Of a stretch of DNA of 35,053 nucleotides, positions 5,701 to 14,036 are shown piece after piece. The stretch spans positions 1-35,053 of the forward strand of contig NZ_FUXJ01000027.1 in assembly GCF_900167045.1 (NCBI RefSeq), written 5' to 3'. Below the pieces are notes generated by a model. It did no database searches. It saw nothing but the letters and a program-made list of their open reading frames with translations, and was not told the DNA's origin. Numbering within the stretch: the first letter of the stretch is position 1; every line of letters begins with the position of its first letter. This DNA comes from Legionella maceachernii. GTDB taxonomy: Bacteria > Pseudomonadota > Gammaproteobacteria > Legionellales > Legionellaceae. The translations under genes and the position numbers were made by a program.

Positions 5701-8577
5701 CATGACCTTATCCAGGACGTTATTTAATTCGTTAAGTCCTGCTTTTCCTATAGCCTGAGTGAGCGCAACCTTAAGCAAATCTGACCGAGTAAAGGCTGCT
5801 TCTCGTTCTGAAAGATGGGCTATTGCAAAGTTCAGCGCTTTTTCTGCATCACTTTTTTGAGGTTTTTCCGAGGTTAAAATAGTTAAGGCCTGTTCCAGTG
5901 AAGTGAGCAGATCAGTCGTGGTTCTATGGTCAATAATTTGTGCACCATGATTGGTTTTGGCAGCATTCAAAGTCAGCGATATCGCCGAGGATTTTGCTGC
6001 AGTCTTCATTGCAAACCGATTAGCCTTGTCCACATCATCCGTAATAATCATTAATTCTTCTTTACTCGATTCGCATAATACCGACATGGTATTTTGTTTG
6101 AGCGCATAGGCCGGTAGTGTCATAATGGTTTGTTTCACGGGTTTAAAATCATCAGAATAAATGGTTTTGGCATAGGCATGGCTCAATGGGAAATGCTTTT
6201 CGTTACTCGTGATAAGATGAATAGTTCTTTTTCCATCTTTTATTTTTATTCCATGGCGGGTAAATGCAGTGACCTCATATTGGTTACCGATTTTTAATCC
6301 TTCAAAGGATAAACTGCCCGTAGCAATTAATTGATCTCCTATACCTACTGATAATGGTGTTTGTTCATAAACCTGCGTGGAATCTGTAATATTTTTAGCA
6401 GCAAGTTGTGATCTTACCCCGTTATGATTCCGAACAATCAATTGATTGTCTTTTTCATTGACACCGATTACCGTGAATTTTTTTGATTCTGTACGGGTGT
6501 TCTGGATTAATACCCAATCGGGCTGATAACTTTTGGCCAATTTTTTTTCACTTAAGGTCAAGGACATAGGGGTTAACGTATTTATGCTCTTTTCATCTAC
6601 TGAAATCTCCCCGTGCTCTTTTAACTGCTTACGGATTGCTTCATTGACCTCTTTCGCTTCGAGCTTTGAGACAGTTAATACTTTTGTATTCTGCCTCTGG
6701 TTCAACGGCAAGTTACTGTACATTTGTGCTGTTTTTAGAATACGCCCTTCAATCGTTTTTTCTTCTATGAGATTGATGTTGGTGGTAGGCGCTTTCCTGT
6801 CATCAATCTCAAATGTTTTTATGCAGGCTTTATTCAGCAAGTCGGGAATATCGGATTTAAAACCTGAAAGGGATTGTGATTTTTCCAGCAAAATGACTTT
6901 GGCACTACGCTTATCGGCAATAGATAATAAAGTATTCATCTCGTCAGGAGTAAGACGCTGTGATTCATCCACAATCAGCACCTCGCGCTCCTTTTTACTG
7001 TTAAAAAAAGGTAATTTATGCTCTGAACGATGGCGATAATTAAAGCCCGCAACTGTTTCACACAAATCCTGTTTTCCAATAGATAAAATCCATTGCCACA
7101 GGGTAGGCGCTGATTGGGTCATGTCCTTATTCATCGTCCGCGCAGAATAAGCAGAAGGACAAAGAATACGAATTTTTTTTGAATCCTGTGAATAATCAAT
7201 TAAAGTACTTAAGAGCTCACGTGAGGTAGCACTTTGCTGTTTGATGCGCACAACCCCTTCTTTATTAAATAAGGCTTGAGTTACTGCTTTTTGAATGGAC
7301 TCATTATCAGTGAGTTTGCAAACCTTATCCGTATTGCGTTCTAAGCCTTTTTTTTGCGGTGTGAAGTTCACGATTTTTTTAATGAGTTCTTGTTCCTTGT
7401 TAATGAGCGTACTCGTTGTAAAAGAGGAGTTTTCTGTATTAAGAGCAATCAGATTTTGTGCATCAATTTCTTTATCAATCCTTGCCATCAGTGCTTCAAA
7501 GCCCTGTTCACCTAAGGAAAAATAAAGGCTCGTCTGTAATACTTCCTGATAGGTAAAGGTTAGTTTTTTTTCTTCTAAATGCGCAATTGCGTCAAGAACA
7601 CTTCTATCGAGTTCTTGATTATTGGACATGGTTTCTTTTGGTGTATGCGATACTTTAGTTTTTTCTTTTAAGGTGGCAAGATAGGTGGCTGGATTAACGC
7701 CCAACGCTTCACTTTCAGCGCTCCATCGTGTGCGTAATTCCTCTGGAGAAACCATTTCCTTTGATTTCCTTGAATCCAGAGTCGCCCTGTCATACGCTTT
7801 TAATGAATTAGAGTGCATCCCTTTAATATGTTCTTCAACCTGGGCACGGCGCTTAGAGATTTGTTCCAACAATGCCTTATCAAAATGCTTGATTTCAAAT
7901 AGACCATGAGCATCACCCGTATGCTCTATTTCGAGCCCCATTTCTTTTAAACCAAGAGCCATTTCAGAGCGGTACACAAGACCCAAAAAGATTTGATTAT
8001 CCATAATCCACTCCATGGTGCCATTATTTCGACTGATATCAGAAGCCAAAGCACGCCATTTGCCATCCAGCCGCTCGGTGAAATTCATCAACAATGCATG
8101 CACATGAAGCTGAGGATCAAGCTCTCTGGAGGTATCATGGAGAATGGCAGCAAAACAAAGATTCCCCGTTTTTTCATATTCCATGCCTTCTTTTCCTGAT
8201 TTGCGCGCTTGTGCCGCCTCCTTTTCAATCAGTTTTAAGACTGTCTTTACCGCATTGAGGTGCAAATCAATAAATTCTTTGTGTTCACAAACCAGCCCAA
8301 GATAGGACACGGATTTTGGGGCAGAAAAAGTTAAATCATAACCGCCTCGCCTGTTCATTTCACCAGTGGCTGATTTCAAGCCTTTAATCACATCACCGCT
8401 TGGTAATTCCCCACCTACAAGAGACTCAAGGGTATTTACGTTAACTTCTCCAGAAAGATTTTGACGCGCAGCACTTAATCCAACCCATTGGGTAACCAAT
8501 TGGTTCGTAAAATAATAATTTTCCTGATCAAAATAATAACCAGGCTTTTTAATTGGCTTGACTCGTAGACTTAACAT
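2740..8577 (-). CDS. traI: MobF relaxase-helicase TraI with C-terminal Toprim/primase-like region
   Basis: A 1945-residue protein; F TraI has 1756. Residues 1-305 are a TrwC/TraI relaxase: paired tyrosines Y14/Y15 and Y21/Y22 for nicking, and metal-binding histidines H147, H158 and H160. A degenerate RecD-like domain (about 420-590) keeps Val-Asp-Glu-Ser at 536-539 but lacks a Walker A. The active RecD-like helicase has Walker A Gly-Tyr-Ala-Gly-Thr-Gly-Lys-Thr-Thr at 1036-1044, Walker B Asp-Glu-Ser-Ser at 1111-1114 and Phe-Tyr-Ile-Met-Val-Thr-Arg-Gly at 1481-1488. From about 1565 on there is a primase-type N-region without zinc cysteines, then Toprim motifs Ala-Glu-Gly-Val-Glu-Thr at 1788-1793 and Asp-Asn-Asp at 1832-1834. 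It would nick oriT, unwind the strand and possibly help priming. GGGG lies about nine bases before ATG. Confidence 0.95.
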   Translation of the reverse strand: MLSLRVKPIKKPGYYFDQENYYFTNQLVTQWVGLSAARQNLSGEVNVNTLESLVGGELPSGDVIKGLKSATGEMNRRGGYDLTFSAPKSVSYLGLVCEHKEFIDLHLNAVKTVLKLIEKEAAQARKSGKEGMEYEKTGNLCFAAILHDTSRELDPQLHVHALLMNFTERLDGKWRALASDISRNNGTMEWIMDNQIFLGLVYRSEMALGLKEMGLEIEHTGDAHGLFEIKHFDKALLEQISKRRAQVEEHIKGMHSNSLKAYDRATLDSRKSKEMVSPEELRTRWSAESEALGVNPATYLATLKEKTKVSHTPKETMSNNQELDRSVLDAIAHLEEKKLTFTYQEVLQTSLYFSLGEQGFEALMARIDKEIDAQNLIALNTENSSFTTSTLINKEQELIKKIVNFTPQKKGLERNTDKVCKLTDNESIQKAVTQALFNKEGVVRIKQQSATSRELLSTLIDYSQDSKKIRILCPSAYSARTMNKDMTQSAPTLWQWILSIGKQDLCETVAGFNYRHRSEHKLPFFNSKKEREVLIVDESQRLTPDEMNTLLSIADKRSAKVILLEKSQSLSGFKSDIPDLLNKACIKTFEIDDRKAPTTNINLIEEKTIEGRILKTAQMYSNLPLNQRQNTKVLTVSKLEAKEVNEAIRKQLKEHGEISVDEKSINTLTPMSLTLSEKKLAKSYQPDWVLIQNTRTESKKFTVIGVNEKDNQLIVRNHNGVRSQLAAKNITDSTQVYEQTPLSVGIGDQLIATGSLSFEGLKIGNQYEVTAFTRHGIKIKDGKRTIHLITSNEKHFPLSHAYAKTIYSDDFKPVKQTIMTLPAYALKQNTMSVLCESSKEELMIITDDVDKANRFAMKTAAKSSAISLTLNAAKTNHGAQIIDHRTTTDLLTSLEQALTILTSEKPQKSDAEKALNFAIAHLSEREAAFTRSDLLKVALTQAIGKAGLNELNNVLDKVMTNGDLISGGNEILTTKEAVAFEESIIKNVKAGINTIKPLMSGDEARKQLEPTHLTKGQKEACELITTTTDQFIMIQGYAGTGKTTMTRSAIDTIRHVQSMTHEEVKLIAVAPTHQAVKEMRALGIEAQTLKSFLIEQEQEATLSKETLVLLDESSMVSNRDCASLIQKIHDSGARCTMLGDISQHQSIESGKPSKILIQEGSIKVACMDDLVRQQVIEYKKAIETLITGDIDKALAQLANQPLDSITRTKADSPYHNMTSSIIETGHSTQAYLQQEHTQQESREPFQEELKEKSPIEMAVGDYLSRTPACRDNTIVIIHENKKREVANGLIRNALMKESTIGLENKEFPRLLSTNYTTAELYYCETYRDCLKKKEEYFLKKGEHYFKVVSVDEAAKVVVLNDTKGNKCLFVPEKENKDWKIELFQSMPGRVSVGEKIHFKKSDKTLGRFANERVQVTEVNNESFTVKDSSGVAHVLEKKQMKDSHWDYSYTATSYSIQGASSPFVIGVAETKNAQVNHLRSFYIMVTRGSLHAMIYTDDHKKLRKQLRVTPEKTSALESLGLLHTPIKSKTPNEQPKSLKPMHGMPKIKNQEPRYDANMLSQNLSDQAELVIESLLGEPNRALSSKTEYRYGTKGSLSICLSGEKRGVWHNFETKEKGNMLHLIQKTLNLNFKESLEYAAKLTGDDLKERIKLASKNPNKIQAIDSDKKRKTLDYGLQLARESKPISGTIAERYLKEIRKIHNVSGENIRFHPHVYTKDTEEVRYRPALLNIARDKDNKVACVEAVYLDNDTANQAIMKIKPKKSYGLKAGAGVILNEGKGHESVTYIAEGVETGLSIRDAVQNERVIATLGKENFVNIDMALLTDKIVICMDNDGKPIKEDRVIIQTIERLKQHGKTVEIAIPLHQKDFNDVNKSGGIQGVVDTLNKAVSVDKLIGIPNKTDLNQDQIKKCLDIISRQMNLEIPEIKNNSIDKLKTLQREEMEIY

Positions 8578-8591
8578 GATTTATTCCCCTA

Positions 8592-10445
8592 TCAAAAAAT
8601 GAATTCCCTATCGGACTCACGTTCGATACGTTTGATGTTGGTTGGCGTTTGCACCTCAAAACGACTGCCGGTGGACTCATTAACAGCAGAACCATTTTTA
8701 AGATTTGCATGACAGGGAGGAAGAGACGGTATGGCACGAGGTAAAAAACCTGAGGCCTTTATACTTCTTTTTTGATAATGAAGTTCCAGTTTTGTAATTG
8801 GGTATTGACCAGGTAAGCGCAGATAACAGGTAAGCGGATCAAGTCCCATAATTTCAGGATAGGTTACTAAGGGGCGTGTTATACGGTTTTTTCCTAATGA
8901 AATGCCGTCACGAATGGAGTTGGCTCCATAAGAGTAATTTTCTCGGGTATCATCAATTTCTTCATCCCCTAGCTCTTTACTGACAAGTTGCGCCATTTCA
9001 TGGCTTGGACTTGCAAAAAAGGCTCGGGTATTAAGCAAATCAAAAATTTCAGCTGCCCCACTACGCCCATATACCTTCTCCAATTGACTAAAGCTCTGCA
9101 TTCCCAGAAGAAAACAGCCGCCAAATTTCCTGACTTCAGCAATGGTTTCACCCAATAAGGGTAATTTGTGCAGGCTTGGTAATTCATCGCAAATAAACCA
9201 AATTCGCCTGTTCGCGTCTTCTGGCAGACTTAAAAGTGTCAGTGATGCCATGGCAATCCACATCGAAATTAACGGCTTTAAAGATTTATGTTGTTCTCCA
9301 TTGCTTGATATAAAAAGCCAGCCCTCCAAATCTTTATTTAACAGATAATCACGAATGGAAAATGAAGGCTTCCCAGACTCATCAAGCCCACTTAACGACT
9401 GCATTGATTTAAGGTAGGTTGTAATGACAGAGCGAATGGAGATGGCTGTTTTTTCTATTTTATTACTGACCAAAGTCGCTGCGGCTGTACCGTTGAGATA
9501 AGGTTCCAACTCGCTAAACTCGCCAGTTACAAGTAACCCTAACAGCTTGGATAAGGAACGTTCTTTATCCTCACGCATTTGACTTGCAAGACAGGCAAAC
9601 ACGGTACGTGCTGCATTAACCCAAAACGGATCGTTTTCTCCATGCATAGGGATGAGACTTTCTGCCATATTTTCCAGTAATTCATCTTTTGGGGCTTCCA
9701 GCCATAAATCCCAATTAGCGCAGCGTGCATCAAAAGGATTGAGCAAGACATCATGACCTTCCTGAAAATACGCCTGAGTAAACGTGCACCCCTTGTCATA
9801 AACAATGACTCGGTCGCCACGCGCACGTAAACAATCCATCAATTTCATGATGAACTGACTTTTCCCCATACCGACCGTACCATGTACCAATAAATGCTGT
9901 ACCTCTGATCCTTGCAAAAGAGGAAATCCATCAAGATGTAAATCAGATGCTTTTCTTTGTTTTATTATCTGTTTTTTAAGTGTTTCTGATGGGACTAAAC
10001 TCGCCCCTCGTATAAATTGATTTTGCGTTTGAACCTTTCCTCGATAAATAAAATATCGGCTCACCAAAAGTGCCACAATCAACGATAAGGGAAAACTCCA
10101 TAGAGTTGACTGTAACAGCAGGGTCAGTAAACGATCTGAGGTTGCAGAAAAATAGTGATTGTGGAGAATCTGTTCGACAGTTTGTGATGCATACCCCCCT
10201 TTAACAGGGATAGAAAATACATGAGGCACTCCTGCCAGGTGATAAAAATGAGCCGCGTGATAGGACACCGTCTGTCTTATCATTCCATGTGGCGCAAAGA
10301 TACAGGTCAATACAATGCTTAACCCTGCCCAAATGAATAAGTAAACATGAAAGAGTGCTTTGTTAATCTGAAACCACATCCGCAGATTATGGAATGAGAT
10401 CTGACCTCCCCGGGTGTAATGTTTGTAATTGGATTCATTGCTCAT
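8592..10445 (-). CDS. traD: Type IV coupling protein TraD
   Basis: A 617-residue VirD4/TraD-family ATPase that links the relaxosome to the secretion channel at the inner membrane; F TraD has 717 residues. Two N-terminal membrane segments are visible (about 31-50 and 108-131), followed by Walker A Gly-Thr-Val-Gly-Met-Gly-Lys-Ser at 189-196 and Walker B Phe-Ile-Cys-Asp-Glu at 417-421. The tail is acidic and aromatic, ending Asp-Arg-Glu-Phe-Ile-Phe. In F the TraD tail, ending in Phe, docks onto TraM. The gene sits between the traS-position gene and traI, 14 bases before traI. AGGAGG lies eight bases before ATG. TraD is certain as a family; the tail contact is inference. Confidence 0.95.
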   Translation of the reverse strand: MSNESNYKHYTRGGQISFHNLRMWFQINKALFHVYLFIWAGLSIVLTCIFAPHGMIRQTVSYHAAHFYHLAGVPHVFSIPVKGGYASQTVEQILHNHYFSATSDRLLTLLLQSTLWSFPLSLIVALLVSRYFIYRGKVQTQNQFIRGASLVPSETLKKQIIKQRKASDLHLDGFPLLQGSEVQHLLVHGTVGMGKSQFIMKLMDCLRARGDRVIVYDKGCTFTQAYFQEGHDVLLNPFDARCANWDLWLEAPKDELLENMAESLIPMHGENDPFWVNAARTVFACLASQMREDKERSLSKLLGLLVTGEFSELEPYLNGTAAATLVSNKIEKTAISIRSVITTYLKSMQSLSGLDESGKPSFSIRDYLLNKDLEGWLFISSNGEQHKSLKPLISMWIAMASLTLLSLPEDANRRIWFICDELPSLHKLPLLGETIAEVRKFGGCFLLGMQSFSQLEKVYGRSGAAEIFDLLNTRAFFASPSHEMAQLVSKELGDEEIDDTRENYSYGANSIRDGISLGKNRITRPLVTYPEIMGLDPLTCYLRLPGQYPITKLELHYQKRSIKASGFLPRAIPSLPPCHANLKNGSAVNESTGSRFEVQTPTNIKRIERESDREFIF

Positions 10446-10473
10446 TTTATCTTCCTCCTGCTTATTTTGGGCA

Positions 10474-10494
10474 AAGCAGCGGCTTCCACTGCTT
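10474..10494. other. Small hairpin in the gap before traD
   Basis: AAGCAG (10474-10479) and CTGCTT (10489-10494) form a 6-bp inverted repeat with a 9-base loop in the 89-base gap before traD, one of the longest gaps inside the operon. There is no T-run after it, so it is not a clear terminator. It could be an mRNA processing or stability structure. Confidence 0.3.
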
Positions 10495-10534
10495 GTATTT
10501 GTGGTTAAAAATTATTCTTTTTGATGTGTTTTGT

Positions 10535-11158
10535 TTATTTTAAGGGTATTGCCGCACTGGCATTTTTGTCCTTATCAAAATAATTCTTAATGAGAGTAAA
10601 CAGAGCGCTGATTCCTATCCTATTGAGCTCCATTTCAACAAGGATGCTTGTTAAAATCCCGCTGATGAAAAAAGCGCCAAAGGATATGAAGAAGGCAGCA
10701 CTGGGAAACAAGAACAGTGAAGGAATCAAAACAATACCCGCAAATATTCGATAGGCTATAGTTCCAGCCCGCCTTATTTGTTTTACAATCAATGAGCCTG
10801 TTCTTAGTTTGTGTTTCAATTGATAGTCAATCAAAATGTATTGATTTAATGAGCTGTAAATGAATAGAAAAACAAAAAGGCATAGTCCTAGAGCCATTAA
10901 TGGCAGCCAGAAAAAAATGTAGATGAGCTCGTGTGTTGAAGTCTCCACCATCAACACCTTCCAATAAAAAGGAAGTGGAAGTAAAAATCCTAGAAGTATT
11001 GTTCCATATAGTTTAAAAAAAACATGCAAAAACAAACGCCTGTTCGCCTGGTAATACTCCTTGGCCGGCATAATATCCACGTCCAATGTTTTTAATGTTT
11101 CTATATCCAAGGCGATGGCCTCTTTTAATTCTTGTGAATTCATTTCTTCATTACTCAT
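10535..11158 (-). CDS. Multi-pass membrane protein in the traS (entry exclusion) position
   Basis: A 207-residue product starting at ATG 11158, eight bases inside the end of traG (ATGAGTAA) with GGAG seven bases upstream; a start at 11200 is less likely. The first 50 residues are soluble and acidic. Four hydrophobic segments follow (around Leu-Phe-Leu-His-Val-Phe, Phe-Phe-Trp-Leu-Pro-Leu, Ile-Val-Leu-Ile-Pro-Ser and Ala-Phe-Phe-Ile-Ser-Gly). In F, traS lies between traG and traD and encodes an inner-membrane entry-exclusion protein that recognises donor TraG. The same slot and topology suggest an exclusion protein. I see no sequence match to F TraS, but such proteins diverge quickly. Confidence 0.7.
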   Translation of the reverse strand: MSNEEMNSQELKEAIALDIETLKTLDVDIMPAKEYYQANRRLFLHVFFKLYGTILLGFLLPLPFYWKVLMVETSTHELIYIFFWLPLMALGLCLFVFLFIYSSLNQYILIDYQLKHKLRTGSLIVKQIRRAGTIAYRIFAGIVLIPSLFLFPSAAFFISFGAFFISGILTSILVEMELNRIGISALFTLIKNYFDKDKNASAAIPLK

Positions 11159-14036
11159 GGATAAGCTCCTTCTTTGGGGCTGATTTATCATGATGATCAA
11201 CCCATTTAGTAAAATAGGCGGGTATGGCCACGTTGGTTTGCCCCAGTTTTTTACCTTCGCCTACATCGTTGTTTGTTGTTTCAACCGCTTGCTGGTATTG
11301 ACTCTTTAAACGCCCTCCTCCACTGCTTGTTTTATTTACCGCCGCATCTACCTGATTATTAATTTTTTGCTGCATACTTTTGGCTCTTGATGCATCCATG
11401 CCAACTCCCATAGTCCTTCCAGAATCCTCCAATGCATTACTGTTTTTGTGGTAGTCAGCTCTCATTTGTGATTCTTTTGAACTTAATGGATTTGCTGCAT
11501 CCTGATAAAAGGAGTCAATCCGAGCATTTTTAGAAGCATTGCCGTATTGTGCGATTAAACCTTCTCGTTGTTCACTGATAAACTCATTAGCTAGCGTTTG
11601 TAATTGTTTTAATGAGGCCAGATCTGAAGGATTGGAATACAATTCATCTCGTGCCTTCTCTCCAATGCGGTGTGCCACAAAGCCAGGAAATGCCTGATTA
11701 AGATCGGTGGTAATCTGATCGGAGTTTGATTCCACATAACTCCTGGCCGTGCTAATGCGAGCGGCTTTAGACATCGAGGCATCATAGTTTTGGCTTGCCG
11801 TTTGCGCCTCCCTTAAATCGGTACCCATTTGATTCGAAAGGCTTGCCCCTTCCGAATGGCTGTTATCAAAATGATGGTTTTGTGCAAACTGGCTCACGTA
11901 ATTAAGCGCCTGATTAAAGTCTTCTGCTTCCTTCGCTGACATGCTGCTGTCCGTCCCTTCATGGTAACGATCACTACTTGTTGATGACCGATCGAACTTA
12001 GCATGGCTATCAGCACCTCCTGTTGCTCCAAAAGCAAACCGCCCAATGCTTCCCAGTATGCTTTTTTCACTTGCAACTCCGGCGTGGACGTTTAATCCAG
12101 CAGCGGTCATATGAGCCAGCGCATCCTCTTGGCTTATCCCTTCGCGTTTAGCTACATCCGAGGCAATATGCGTCATGGTCGATAATGCCTGGCTGTATTG
12201 ACCGGATTCACTTTCAGACACTCCATCGCCCAAACGCATATCATGACCCTGCATTTTAGATAACTGCACGGCACTGTGCGCAAAACTGGACAAGGATGTT
12301 TGATAATGCTGACTTTCATTGGCTGCAGCCTGTCTGGATTCTTCAAAAGCCTGATTTAAAGAGCCGCTTAAGGCCTTTGTATCTGAAATGTGTATGGGTC
12401 CTCGTGACATCCCAGGATTTACGTCAAAAACAGCATCCCCATGGCTTGTGGTAGTCTTAAGCACACCACTTCCCAATTGTTCCGTGTGCATCCCATGCAT
12501 GTTCGTCCAATTGGTATCGTGCTTGTTAGCCGAAACGTTATTGGCGCTGGTATTTTCATAGTTCATATTCCAACCGCTGTAACTTGCCATTGAGATGTTA
12601 CCTGCAGCTGCAGATTGCGCTTCACTGACTGACAAAGATTGTGCCATACCACCAAAATGCTGGGAGGATGTACTCAAAATCTGTCCCAATCCTTTCGTGA
12701 TGTACAGGGCAATAACAGGAACACTTGCCGCCAATGCACCTGCCGTATAGGCAAAATTACTGTGCATGCTGGCTAATGAATCGATATTAGAGAAGGTCAC
12801 ACCTCCTGTTTTTTGACCAAACAAAGTAATGGTGGTACTTGAGGCCATGGAAACAAACCAATGAAAAATAATAAACATCGGCGGCCATGACCAAAGGTAG
12901 ATTTGAGATTGCACCCACAGGAAATAAGCGTTACTCAGGGTCGGAAAAAATGAAATCAAAACGACTAATGGAAAGATACACAGCGTCAACATCCACATCA
13001 CGGTCATATAGTAAGGCAGGCGAAATCCTGCAAGCCAAAAGCTATTGGCTTCAGCGATGTGCATTTTTTGGGTGCTGTCCGTATTGGTGTAATTCATGAG
13101 TGCAGCATCAGCTCCTGAAAAAGCAAAAGCATCGGCTGCGGCATCTCGGGTCGCATTAATTAAGATGTTTTGGGTGAGTGTTTCGGCAGCATCTTCGGTA
13201 ATATTCATGTAATATTTGTGAGCGGCCTGCAGTCTGTCACCAAAAGTCTTTTCGCCAGGCAAAGAACTGCTGTCTGTGTTGCGTGATGTTAATGCGCCTG
13301 TGGTAACCAGATGATTAAGACGCTCCAACTCCAATTTCGCTGCAATGGGCAGTCGAGTCTTCAAATTGGCTGCCGCGTCACCACAACTTAAATTGACTCC
13401 ATTATGCAGAATCACCCGATAAATGGGTGATGGCTCCTCAAAATAGGTTTTAGAAAGATGAGCACTTTGGGTCAGCTCTTGAGGGCTTAATTGATGGCTT
13501 GCCAAAAGTTTTGCCGTAAACACGCATTGGCGGATAAAGGACGATAGGTCTTGTGCCAAATCAGGCGACATGGAGAGTCTTGTCTGAGTTGCGGCCAGCC
13601 AGGTTCTTGCACCAAAAATCATTCCGGTTTTGTTGTATTCCAGGCTATCTGGCATGTGAAATACATCACTAAAGGCGGTCGTAATTCCATACCCCATGCC
13701 ACTAATCAATGAGGCAGGTAAAGCAACGCCTAGAGGTACATGATCAACCGTTAAGGCTTCCCCTGCTCCTTCGGCTGTCTGCATGTCAATAATAGCCACA
13801 GGCACTTTAATGCCCAGCACGCAATACATGACTAAAAAGGTGGTCAGCATAAAGCGAGTTAATGATTCGAGCTTTTTCCCCATCACGAACTGATAACCGA
13901 CCATACCAACGGATAGAATCATGATAATGTCACACGCCGTACTAAAGGTAGATTCAGTAAGCAAAGTGGCCATACCATCAAGCAGCTCTTTTAAATAAAT
14001 CCCATTTTGTGGGGTATAGATTAATAATGGGCTCAT
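11151..14036 (-). CDS. traG: Mating-pair stabilisation / exclusion-specificity protein TraG
   Basis: A 961-residue protein, near the 938 of F TraG. The N-terminal half carries several membrane segments (about 40-90, 345-400 and 425-450), with Trp/Pro-rich loops typical of the TraG N domain. The C-terminal half, from about 470, is a long Ser/Ala/Gln-rich helical region that in F faces the periplasm and defines exclusion specificity. In F it acts in pilus assembly together with TraN in mating-pair stabilisation. The start overlaps the traH stop by four bases (ATGA), with GGAGG six bases upstream, and the end overlaps the traS-position gene by eight bases. Confidence 0.93.
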   Translation of the reverse strand: MSPLLIYTPQNGIYLKELLDGMATLLTESTFSTACDIIMILSVGMVGYQFVMGKKLESLTRFMLTTFLVMYCVLGIKVPVAIIDMQTAEGAGEALTVDHVPLGVALPASLISGMGYGITTAFSDVFHMPDSLEYNKTGMIFGARTWLAATQTRLSMSPDLAQDLSSFIRQCVFTAKLLASHQLSPQELTQSAHLSKTYFEEPSPIYRVILHNGVNLSCGDAAANLKTRLPIAAKLELERLNHLVTTGALTSRNTDSSSLPGEKTFGDRLQAAHKYYMNITEDAAETLTQNILINATRDAAADAFAFSGADAALMNYTNTDSTQKMHIAEANSFWLAGFRLPYYMTVMWMLTLCIFPLVVLISFFPTLSNAYFLWVQSQIYLWSWPPMFIIFHWFVSMASSTTITLFGQKTGGVTFSNIDSLASMHSNFAYTAGALAASVPVIALYITKGLGQILSTSSQHFGGMAQSLSVSEAQSAAAGNISMASYSGWNMNYENTSANNVSANKHDTNWTNMHGMHTEQLGSGVLKTTTSHGDAVFDVNPGMSRGPIHISDTKALSGSLNQAFEESRQAAANESQHYQTSLSSFAHSAVQLSKMQGHDMRLGDGVSESESGQYSQALSTMTHIASDVAKREGISQEDALAHMTAAGLNVHAGVASEKSILGSIGRFAFGATGGADSHAKFDRSSTSSDRYHEGTDSSMSAKEAEDFNQALNYVSQFAQNHHFDNSHSEGASLSNQMGTDLREAQTASQNYDASMSKAARISTARSYVESNSDQITTDLNQAFPGFVAHRIGEKARDELYSNPSDLASLKQLQTLANEFISEQREGLIAQYGNASKNARIDSFYQDAANPLSSKESQMRADYHKNSNALEDSGRTMGVGMDASRAKSMQQKINNQVDAAVNKTSSGGGRLKSQYQQAVETTNNDVGEGKKLGQTNVAIPAYFTKWVDHHDKSAPKKELIHE

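Noticed and set aside
6533-7039. 168-codon plus-strand open frame inside traI
   Set aside because: Antisense shadow of traI; the traI frame has continuous domain matches here and the shadow has no recognisable motif.
10474-10494. Terminator between the traS-slot gene and traD
   Set aside because: The hairpin is only 6 bp and lacks a T-run; listed only as a hairpin of unknown role.
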